The notes below the pieces were generated by a model. It did no database searches. It saw only the letters and a program-made list of their open reading frames with translations, and was not told where the DNA came from. The position numbers were made by a program, and so were the translations under genes. 5,029 bases of DNA from Pseudomonadota bacterium (GTDB taxonomy: Bacteria > Pseudomonadota > Gammaproteobacteria > Pseudomonadales > Azotimanducaceae), in the NCBI GenBank assembly GCA_009936895.1, contig JAACDS010000226.1, positions 1 to 5,029 on the forward strand, written 5' to 3'. Shown piece after piece: positions 1-4,744 of the stretch (positions are counted from its first letter, which is position 1; every line of letters starts with the position of its first letter).

Positions 1-751
1 AGGCGTAGTCGCTTAAGGTTTTGCCAGTGGCCTTAGCGAGAATCGCGCCAGCGATGTTGGTTTCCCCGGTATTGTAGTTAAAACGAGTACCAGGCTCTGC
101 GACTCTTGGTAACTGGTTCATGTACCGAAATCCCGCCGCTTGTTCCGTGGGTAACTTCACAATGTCTGAGGCTGGGTCTGCATAGTCTTCATTCCATGCA
201 ACACCGGACGCCATTTGCAGGATGTTTTTGATGGTGACGTCAGCGTAGCTGCCGGTGGCAAAAACTGGGAGATACTCACCGATCGGCGTATCGATGGATT
301 CGATGAAACCATCTTGGATAGCTGCCCCATACAGCATGCTGACAACAGATTTTGTGACCGAGAAAGAAACCCACGGATTTTGCGGCAGATGCCCTAGGCC
401 GTATCGCTCTACCTTCAGATCACCGTTGTGAATTACCAGAAGCCCCACAGTGCGTTGGCTCTTCATATGATCGGTTAGGGTGAATTCTTGCTCGCCGACT
501 CGGTAAGTGAAGCGGTCAAGGTTGGTGAGTTTTTCCGGCAGTTCGAAGGGGGCCGGGCGTCCTTCAATCGAGCGGGTTGGGTACAAATCCGCAATACTTG
601 AATAGCCGGTGAGCTGTTGTTCCGGCGTCCAAAACAAAATGCCGCTGTCCCCGGTTAGATCCGGGCCAACTGCTGTTTCAGTCTGGGCTTGCGCAGATGC
701 ATGAAGCCCTGTTGTCGCACACAGTATCAGTAGGGTCAGTATGGGTCTCAT
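1..751 (-). CDS. Exported serine hydrolase, beta-lactamase/CubicO family (N-terminal part, runs off left edge)
   Basis: I translated the open minus-strand frame from the ATG at 749-751 to the window edge, giving 250 codons without a stop. Residues 1 to about 20-22 (MRPILTLLILCATTGLHASA) form a Sec-type signal peptide with a probable cut after Ala20 or Ala22, so the enzyme should act in the periplasm or outside. The catalytic SxxK motif is S131-V-T-K134, in the setting PWVSFSVTKS. The Tyr motif of the class C beta-lactamase fold is likely Y226 in RFNYNTGET; a Thr stands where strict beta-lactamases have the Asn of YxN. This pattern is common in esterase, peptidase and 6-aminohexanoate-dimer-hydrolase-like members, so an amide or ester hydrolase is likelier than a drug-resistance enzyme. 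The C-terminal KTG/HxG-type motif lies outside the window. A GAGGAG ribosome binding site lies six bases upstream. It is probably co-transcribed with the flavoenzyme gene upstream. Family is sure, substrate unknown. Confidence 0.9.
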   Translation of the reverse strand, partial: MRPILTLLILCATTGLHASAQAQTETAVGPDLTGDSGILFWTPEQQLTGYSSIADLYPTRSIEGRPAPFELPEKLTNLDRFTYRVGEQEFTLTDHMKSQRTVGLLVIHNGDLKVERYGLGHLPQNPWVSFSVTKSVVSMLYGAAIQDGFIESIDTPIGEYLPVFATGSYADVTIKNILQMASGVAWNEDYADPASDIVKLPTEQAAGFRYMNQLPRVAEPGTRFNYNTGETNIAGAILAKATGKTLSDYA

Positions 752-757
752 TTTAGT

Positions 758-763
758 CTCCTC
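758..763 (-). promoter_or_regulatory. Ribosome binding site of the serine hydrolase
   Basis: On the minus strand GAGGAG is followed by six bases (ACTAAA) and then the ATG at 749-751. It is a near-ideal Shine-Dalgarno sequence and fixes the start just before the signal peptide. Confidence 0.8.
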
Positions 764-802
764 GTGGGCTTGCCGGTGCAGGCGCATACCGGTTCAGTGG
801 GG

Positions 803-982
803 CTAGCGTTGATTCAGCCACTCTTTTTGCTGGGTCATAATACGCTTGCTCGCTGCCATCGTGCTCATGTTTGGCTCAGTTGTACCGGTTTGGCCGAGTA
901 GCTCCAGCTGCGCATAAAACCAATATTGCACGCCAAATGTCGAAAGTGCTCTGAGGGCTTTGAATCGATTCAAAAATTCGAG
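803..982 (-). pseudogene. Severed C-terminal tail of the flavin oxidoreductase (same frame, after amber stop)
   Basis: Directly after the TAG at 983-985 the same minus-strand frame stays open for 59 codons and ends in TAG at 803-805. The peptide begins LEFLNRFKALRALSTFGVQY and goes on WFYAQLELLGQTGTTEP, ending in QQKEWLNQR. From memory, long members of this oxidoreductase family end in a tail of similar character: a W-L-G/P-rich turn, a helix like 'fKLIKALNGFGxQGWFYxQL', then a short helix. I could not run an alignment. No start codon with a ribosome binding site begins this stretch, so it is not a gene of its own. The simplest reading is that a Trp codon TGG became TAG, which would give a 431-codon ancestral gene whose end lies 51 bases from the downstream hydrolase. 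A sequencing error or stop readthrough cannot be excluded. Confidence 0.72.
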
Positions 983-2098
983 CTAAGGTGGAAAGAACGT
1001 CAGTTGAGATTCATAGCGCGGCAGTTCCTCCAAGCCTGACATCAGCTGGTCAGGTGCGTCGGTCATCACGCACATAGGCCGGCCAATGCCGATGACGTCG
1101 GCACCGTTTTGCAGCGCCTCTTCCATGGCTGATTTCAGGCGGAATCCGCCAGTGACCATCAAAGGAATGGACACTTCTTGCTGCATGGCCAAGGCGAAAT
1201 CGACGAAGTACGCCTCCCGAGCGACGGTGCTTTCTTGCACCTCTTGTTCCACGACTTCTTCCATGCCCTCTACCCCGAGCAGTTGAGGTTGTTCGTAGGT
1301 GCCACCGGAAATTTCGATCATGTCGACGCTGGCTGCTTCCAGCCACTTGGCAACTTGTATGCTGTCCGCACATTCAAAACCGCCTTTTTGAAAGTCCGCG
1401 CTGTTGAGCTTCACCGCGATGGGAAAATTTGGGCCTACTGCGGTGCGAATCGCAGCAACGACCTCGACCAGCATGCGCGCGCGGTTTTCCAGAGAGCCGC
1501 CGTATCGGTCATCGCGCAGGTTGGTACGAGGACTGAGGAACTGGGACAGCAAGTAGCCGTGGGCCGAGTGGATCTGTACACCGGTGAAACCGGCTTCCTG
1601 ACAGGCCTTGGCACAAATGCCGAATCGCTCGACCAAATCGACAATTTCCGGCTCGGTTAACGCTACGGGTTTGCCGAACTGACCACCGGGCAATCCAACG
1701 GCAACCGAAGAAGGCGCCTTCGGTTGTTTATTTACGTTGGTTTGGGTTTGACGGCCGGCATGGCTGATTTGTGCCCAAAAGTGATTGCCGTTGCGAGTAC
1801 CGGCTTCCGCCCAGCTGGCCAAAGCGGCCTGCATTTCGTTGGTAGGTGTGCTGTCAACGACGACGTTTCCGGGGCGTTCGAGATGATCTTTGTCGACCTG
1901 AATATTTCCAGACAGAAGAATGCCCGCACCGCCGTCACTCCACAGTCCGTACAGGCGATTGAGCTCTGGCGAAGGCAAGCCCTGAGGTGTCGCAAGGCCT
2001 TCGGTCATGGCCGCTTTGCAGAGCCGGTTGGGCACTGTAACGCCGCATGGCAGGGGTAGGGGTGAACGAAGGGTGTTTGTAGGCTGGGAATCGGTCAT
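983..2098 (-). CDS. NADH:flavin oxidoreductase, Old Yellow Enzyme family (371 aa, apparently shortened by an amber stop)
   Basis: This is a single-domain, FMN-binding TIM-barrel oxidoreductase of the Old Yellow Enzyme family, expected in the cytoplasm, where members reduce activated C=C bonds or related substrates with NAD(P)H. Motifs in order: KAAMTEGLA near residues 28-36 (first strand, flavin site); HAGR at 113-116; IHSAHGYLL at 176-184, with H177/H180 as the substrate-anion-binding pair and Y182 as probable proton donor; SPRTNLRDDRYGGSLENR at 189-206, a family signature; K230 in AVKLN; TGGFR at 316-320 and GIGRP at 337-341, the phosphate-binding end of the barrel. There is no 4Fe-4S or second flavin domain as in 2,4-dienoyl-CoA reductase. 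The barrel is therefore complete. The ATG at 2096-2098 has GGAGA eight bases upstream. The frame ends in TAG at 983-985, but coding continues beyond it (see 803-982). The protein may be active but lacks its normal C-terminal tail; substrate unknown. Confidence 0.9.
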   Translation of the reverse strand: MTDSQPTNTLRSPLPLPCGVTVPNRLCKAAMTEGLATPQGLPSPELNRLYGLWSDGGAGILLSGNIQVDKDHLERPGNVVVDSTPTNEMQAALASWAEAGTRNGNHFWAQISHAGRQTQTNVNKQPKAPSSVAVGLPGGQFGKPVALTEPEIVDLVERFGICAKACQEAGFTGVQIHSAHGYLLSQFLSPRTNLRDDRYGGSLENRARMLVEVVAAIRTAVGPNFPIAVKLNSADFQKGGFECADSIQVAKWLEAASVDMIEISGGTYEQPQLLGVEGMEEVVEQEVQESTVAREAYFVDFALAMQQEVSIPLMVTGGFRLKSAMEEALQNGADVIGIGRPMCVMTDAPDQLMSGLEELPRYESQLTFFPP

Positions 2099-2106
2099 TT
2101 CTCAGG

Positions 2107-2111
2107 TCTCC
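2107..2111 (-). promoter_or_regulatory. Ribosome binding site of the flavin oxidoreductase
   Basis: GGAGA on the minus strand lies eight bases before the ATG at 2096-2098. A further ATG overlapping this site is in the same frame but meets a TGA after two codons, which supports the chosen start. Confidence 0.65.
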
Positions 2112-2190
2112 ATTATGATTGTAGGCGCTGCGGATGCCGAAGCGCTCTAGCCGAAGCGTAGGCGAGGGAAGGTCGTAGAGGAGAAAGATG

Positions 2191-2204
2191 CCTAAATTCT
2201 TAGG
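2191..2204. repeat. Short inverted repeat CCTAA-N4-TTAGG, possible operator
   Basis: The two five-base arms are perfectly complementary around ATTC. It lies about 90 bases upstream of the oxidoreductase start, in the region where its promoter should be. It could be a repressor site, but a single copy of this length may arise by chance. Confidence 0.25.
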
Positions 2205-2271
2205 TAATCGCTAGCACGACGAATGCTCGAAGGGGGAGGTTGTGGCGGGAGCGAAGTGTATCTGGCAGGCT

Positions 2272-2293
2272 TGCCCCGACCCGAGTCAGGGCA
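2272..2293 (-). other. Stable hairpin, fully paired only as a minus-strand RNA
   Basis: On the minus strand TGCCCTGAC, loop TCGG, then GTCGGGGCA can form a nine-base-pair stem including one T-G (U-G) pair. On the plus strand the same position is a C-A mismatch, so the structure favours a minus-strand transcript. It starts about 20 bases after the stop codon of the small gene at 2314-2472. No U-run follows it, so it is not a classical intrinsic terminator. It could be a 3'-end stabiliser, or part of a terminator working with other factors. Confidence 0.4.
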
Positions 2294-2300
2294 CGATCTC

Positions 2301-2315
2301 AGACCTCGGCGGTCT
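2301..2315. other. Small hairpin AGACC-N5-GGTCT overlapping the small gene's stop codon
   Basis: Five perfect base pairs enclose a five-base loop. One arm overlaps the TAG stop (2314-2316) of the minus-strand small gene, and the stable hairpin at 2272-2293 follows seven bases later on that strand. The pair may mark the 3' end of that transcript. Confidence 0.3.
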
Positions 2316-2472
2316 AATCTTGACCCATGGACCACGTCTTACTGGCTTGCCGTGCTCGTTCGAACTCCGACAGCTCTTCGTCAATGCGACGAAGCGGCAG
2401 ACTCTTTTTGATCTCGGGGATCTCAATTTCGAATTCTTGCGGAAGGATATTGTCGATTGCTGGCTTTTGCAT
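2314..2472 (-). CDS. Small acidic hypothetical protein (52 aa)
   Basis: I do not recognise this protein. The frame could start further upstream at 2574, but the inner ATG at 2470-2472 is preferred because AGGA lies six bases before it, whereas the extra residues upstream look like untranslated AT-rich leader. The peptide begins MQKPAIDNILPQEFEIEIPE and ends in KTWSMGQD. It is rich in Glu and Asp in a pattern alternating with Ile and Phe (EFEIEIPEI), followed by a mixed-charge, probably helical stretch (LRRIDEELSEFERARQ). There is no signal peptide or membrane segment, so it should be cytoplasmic. Codon use looks ordinary for the window. Hairpins after the stop and an AT-rich leader before the start fit a short independent gene. 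The size and helix would suit a regulatory or adaptor peptide, but this is a guess. It could also be a chance frame. Confidence 0.5.
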   Translation of the reverse strand: MQKPAIDNILPQEFEIEIPEIKKSLPLRRIDEELSEFERARQASKTWSMGQD

Positions 2473-2681
2473 GATGTTTCCTAACGTTAAGTGCATGGGC
2501 TGTTTCGATAGGGAACAGTAAACCTGAGACGGCCTTATCGGTATAAGGAATAATTCAAAATAAATAAATTCCATTTGGGAAAGATTCGACTTTGGCCTGC
2601 CGGCGATGTCTGATGTAGAAGGGCGCTAGCGTAACTTGCCTGTTAGCGATGCAGCAGTAATGCTTGTTGTTTAGGCAGCGA
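2473..2681. other. Divergent non-coding gap between the small gene and the amidohydrolase
   Basis: The gap separates a minus-strand small gene from a plus-strand amidohydrolase, so promoters for both probably lie here. An AT-rich core (about 2535-2575) contains the inverted repeat CCTTAT-CGGT-ATAAGG. On the minus strand this core contains TTGAAT and TATACC elements, which are poorly spaced for a sigma-70 promoter. No clear promoter was found for the plus strand. No coding sequence is supported. Confidence 0.45.
2533..2548. repeat. Perfect inverted repeat CCTTAT-N4-ATAAGG, candidate operator
   Basis: Two six-base arms are exactly complementary around CGGT, at the GC-to-AT boundary of the divergent gap. 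Its size and symmetry resemble a dimeric repressor site. Sitting between divergently oriented genes, it could control either or both. No regulator gene is visible in the window. Confidence 0.35.
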
Positions 2682-4460
2682 ATGGATTTTTCAGTGATCA
2701 ACGTTGATATCAGTCGCCTGAGCGGCGCTACTTTCTGGGTGTTACTCTTTCTTACGCTGGGCGGGTGTGGGTCTGCGGAAAAGGTGCCAAGCCCAAACAG
2801 TGATTCTCAAAACGTTAAAGCGGATACCATTTTCCTTGGCGGCGTTGTGGCCAGTATGGATTCGCGGGTTGTTGGTGCGACGGCGGTCGCGGTGGTTGAT
2901 CATCGCATCGCTGCCGTTGGCTCTGACGACGAGATCCGTTTGTGGGCGGATGGGCAAACTCAAGTCATTGAACTGGGCGGTCGTCTGCTTGCGCCGGGTT
3001 TGATCGAAGGCCACGGGCACTTCATGAGTTTTGGTCGTGCCCAACAGATCATTGATTTGAGTGACATTCAGAACTGGCAGCAAGCGGTAGGTCGAGTAGC
3101 CATCGCGGTTGATACGGCTGAGGCCGGAGAGTGGATTTTTGGCCGGGGCTGGCACCAAGAAAAGTGGAATCGTGTGCCCGCTGACGCGGTGGACGGTGTG
3201 CCCTTGAATCAGACGCTGTCTCGTATTTCCCCCAATAATCCGGTTCTGTTAGGCCACGCCAGTGGGCATGCGGCATTTGCGAATGATGCGGCATTGGCTG
3301 CAGCCGGTATTACGGATGCAACCGTGAATCCTGAGGGTGGCACCATTGTGCGTGATAGCGCAGGCCGTGCTACCGGGTTGCTGCGAGAAACGGCCCAACG
3401 GCTGGTGGCAAAAGCGGCGGCGAAAGATCAGGCTCAGCGCCCCCCAGATGAGCAGCGTGCCGAACTCAGAGAACAGGTGTTGTTGGCCGGGGAACAGGCC
3501 TTGGCCCACGGTATCACCTCATTCCACGATGCTGGTGCCAGCTTCGTGACCATCGATTTTCTAAAGGAAATGGAAGCCGCTGATGAATTGCCCATTCGCC
3601 TTTACGTGATGGTGCGGGGCGAAAGCAATGACGATCTGGCCGCTAACCTGCCGGCCTATCGCATGGAGACGGAAGAAAATGACTTTTTGAGCGTCCGCTC
3701 CATCAAACGTCAGGTGGATGGAGCCTTGGGTGCTCACGGGGCGTGGCTGCTCGCCCCCTATACCGACCTGCCAGACACGGACGGGTTAGTGCTGGAATCC
3801 TTGGAAGACATTGAGGAAACCGCGAGGCTGGCGATTGAGCATGGCTATCAGCTTAATACGCACGCCATTGGCGATCGGGCCAATCGGGAGATTCTGGATC
3901 TCTACGAGCGCGCCTTTCGTCAGGCCGAGGTGGACGGCAAATCTCTACGTTGGCGTATCGAACATGCCCAGCACATAGATCCGGTAGATGTGCCGAGGTT
4001 TGGCCAGCTGGGTGTGATTGCTGCCTTTCAAGGGATACACAGTGCGTCCGACGGACCGTGGATCCCCTCTCGTTTGGGCGTCGAGCGAACGGCTCGTACG
4101 TCTTATCCTTGGCGGGATTTAATCCGCAGTGGGGCGTTATTGGCCAACGGCACCGATGTGCCGGTGGAACCCATCGACGCCATGGCCTCGCTGTACGCCA
4201 CGGTGTCTCGTCGCACCTCCGAGGGGGTGTCGTTCTTTCCGGAGCAGGCCTTGAGCCGAGAGGAAGCGCTGGCAAGCTATACCATCAATAACGCCATTGC
4301 GGCCTTCGAAGAGAAGGTCAAAGGTTCGGTCACACCGGGTAAGTGGGCAGATTTGGTGGTGCTGTCCCAAGATTTCTTAACGGTGCCAGAAGCCGATATC
4401 CCAGATATTCAGATTGACATGACCATCGTGGGTGGACAGGTCCGCTACCAGCGAGACTGA
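2682..4460 (+). CDS. Lipoprotein amidohydrolase, YtcJ-like / amidohydrolase family 3 (592 aa)
   Basis: This is a metal-dependent hydrolase of the amidohydrolase superfamily, YtcJ/NfdA-like group, which cleaves amide or related C-N bonds; the substrate is unknown. Numbered from the ATG at 2682, the N-terminus holds a hydrophobic stretch (ATFWVLLFL) ending in the lipobox L-G-G-C29, so the protein should be lipidated and held in the envelope; Gly at +2 does not suggest inner-membrane retention. Metal ligands: H111 and H113 (APGLIEGHGHF), H394 (NTHAIGDRAN), H428 (RIEHAQH) and D492 (NGTDVP). K342 in SIKRQVDGALG stands at the usual carboxylated-lysine position. The C-terminal GSVTPGKWADLVVLSQD is the small beta-sandwich return typical of the group. 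Length is normal and the frame intact. A TTG 18 bases upstream keeps the frame open but has no ribosome binding site; the ATG itself has only a weak AGG. The TonB-dependent receptor downstream suggests a role in using an imported compound. Confidence 0.92.
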   Translation: MDFSVINVDISRLSGATFWVLLFLTLGGCGSAEKVPSPNSDSQNVKADTIFLGGVVASMDSRVVGATAVAVVDHRIAAVGSDDEIRLWADGQTQVIELGGRLLAPGLIEGHGHFMSFGRAQQIIDLSDIQNWQQAVGRVAIAVDTAEAGEWIFGRGWHQEKWNRVPADAVDGVPLNQTLSRISPNNPVLLGHASGHAAFANDAALAAAGITDATVNPEGGTIVRDSAGRATGLLRETAQRLVAKAAAKDQAQRPPDEQRAELREQVLLAGEQALAHGITSFHDAGASFVTIDFLKEMEAADELPIRLYVMVRGESNDDLAANLPAYRMETEENDFLSVRSIKRQVDGALGAHGAWLLAPYTDLPDTDGLVLESLEDIEETARLAIEHGYQLNTHAIGDRANREILDLYERAFRQAEVDGKSLRWRIEHAQHIDPVDVPRFGQLGVIAAFQGIHSASDGPWIPSRLGVERTARTSYPWRDLIRSGALLANGTDVPVEPIDAMASLYATVSRRTSEGVSFFPEQALSREEALASYTINNAIAAFEEKVKGSVTPGKWADLVVLSQDFLTVPEADIPDIQIDMTIVGGQVRYQRD

Positions 4461-4510
4461 CCGGATTTGGCTCGCCACAAGCCACACTAGCCTGCCGAGA
4501 GACGACGATT

Positions 4511-4543
4511 GCCTAGATGTCGTGGGGTTGTTTGCCCCTAGGC
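4511..4543 (+). terminator. Imperfect stem-loop after the amidohydrolase, weak terminator candidate
   Basis: GCCTA (4511-4515) pairs with TAGGC (4539-4543), and inside it GGGG (4524-4527) pairs with CCCC (4535-4538), with an eight-base bulge on the left side. It begins 50 bases after the stop codon. No T-run follows, so intrinsic termination is doubtful. Confidence 0.25.
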
Positions 4544-4610
4544 TGGCCATTCACGAGATGATCGGTAACCAGTTGTTTATTATGAAAATTTCACATTCAT
4601 CCACCAGATT

Positions 4611-4640
4611 TTTACAAATATTTCACGAAAATGTCAAAAT
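4611..4640 (+). promoter_or_regulatory. Possible sigma-70 promoter for the TonB-dependent receptor
   Basis: TTTACA (4611-4616, five of six matches to TTGACA) is followed after 18 bases by CAAAAT (4635-4640, four of six matches to TATAAT). It lies in the most AT-rich part of the gap, about 105 bases before the start codon. The -10 box is poor, so this is only a candidate. Confidence 0.3.
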
Positions 4641-4656
4641 GTTACAAATTAGTAAC
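4612..4656. repeat. Repeated TTACAAAT words and GTTAC-N6-GTAAC inverted repeat
   Basis: TTACAAAT occurs at 4612-4619 and again at 4642-4649, exactly 30 bases apart (about three helical turns). The second copy lies in the inverted repeat GTTAC (4641-4645) / GTAAC (4652-4656). ATTTCAC is likewise repeated at 4588-4594 and 4620-4626. Same-face spacing near a promoter is what a dimeric regulator site would show, but AT-rich DNA produces such repeats easily. Confidence 0.35.
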
Positions 4657-4672
4657 AAAAAGCTTTACAGGG

Positions 4673-4732
4673 GGCGCTTGAAGGCGAAAAATCCCGCTCG
4701 TCGCCTAAATGGCGCCGTTTATCAATTTTTTT
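4673..4732 (+). promoter_or_regulatory. Nested stem plus T-run in the receptor leader, possible attenuator
   Basis: An outer stem GGCGC (4673-4677) with GCGCC (4712-4716) encloses an inner stem AGGCGA (4682-4687) with TCGCCT (4701-4706). Seven T (4726-4732) follow nine bases after the outer stem, and the ribosome binding site comes at once. The order stem, T-run, Shine-Dalgarno is that of a leader attenuator. The nine-base gap before the T-run makes strong intrinsic termination uncertain. Confidence 0.35.
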
Positions 4733-4737
4733 GGAGA
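4733..4737 (+). promoter_or_regulatory. Ribosome binding site that sets the TTG start of the receptor
   Basis: GGAGA is followed by seven bases and then TTG at 4745-4747. The only nearby ATG (4737-4739) overlaps this site, is in another frame and stops after three codons. The spacing therefore supports TTG as the true start. Confidence 0.7.
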
Positions 4738-4744
4738 TGGACTA

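Larger units (their letters stand above)
2099..2313. other. Non-coding gap upstream of the flavin oxidoreductase
   Basis: No convincing gene is seen on either strand. It must hold the promoter of the minus-strand oxidoreductase unless transcription comes from the small gene further upstream, but I cannot pick out a clear -35/-10 pair. It contains the short direct repeat GCCGAAGCG (2136-2144 and 2150-2158), flanked by GTAGGCG on both sides (2121-2127 and 2158-2164). It also contains the inverted repeat CCTAA-ATTC-TTAGG at 2191-2204, a strong Shine-Dalgarno followed by an eight-codon plus-strand frame (2188-2214), and the hairpins at 2272-2315. Confidence 0.5.
4461..4744 (+). other. Intergenic leader region upstream of the TonB-dependent receptor
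   Basis: No gene is supported here. The first 100 bases are GC-rich and hold a weak stem-loop (4511-4543). The middle part, about 4565-4665, is strongly AT-rich with repeated TTACAAAT and ATTTCAC words, and is the likely promoter and control region. The last part forms a GC-rich nested stem followed by a run of seven T just before the ribosome binding site. The receptor thus probably has its own promoter instead of being only read from the amidohydrolase. Confidence 0.55.

Noticed and set aside
215..397. Short plus-strand open frame opposite the serine hydrolase
   Set aside because: It lies wholly inside the serine hydrolase gene on the other strand, which has clear motifs; the short frame has none.
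1..751. Serine hydrolase as an antibiotic-resistance beta-lactamase
   Set aside because: The SxxK motif alone marks the fold; the Y-N-T context and the family resemblance fit CubicO-type esterases or amidases better.
1178..1660. 160-codon plus-strand open frame opposite the flavin oxidoreductase
   Set aside because: Its translation has no recognisable motif and it lies antisense to the well-supported flavoenzyme barrel.
2121..2164. GCCGAAGCG direct repeats as a mobile-element or attachment-site trace
   Set aside because: Only nine-base units close together, with no transposase, integrase or terminal inverted repeats nearby.
2223..2484. Two overlapping plus-strand open frames in the gap
   Set aside because: Composition is unlike protein (runs of Gly, Arg, Pro), no good ribosome binding site, and they oppose the better-supported small minus-strand gene.
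2473..2574. Longer 86-residue form of the small minus-strand protein, starting at 2574
   Set aside because: The added residues come from AT-rich leader containing an inverted repeat, and the ATG at 2470-2472 has the better-placed ribosome binding site.
2664..2681. TTG start for the amidohydrolase, adding six residues
   Set aside because: No Shine-Dalgarno lies before it, and the ATG at 2682 already gives a normal-length lipoprotein signal.
3853..4275. 140-codon minus-strand open frame opposite the amidohydrolase
   Set aside because: Arg- and Pro-rich translation typical of the reverse of a GC-rich gene; the sense strand carries the metal ligands.
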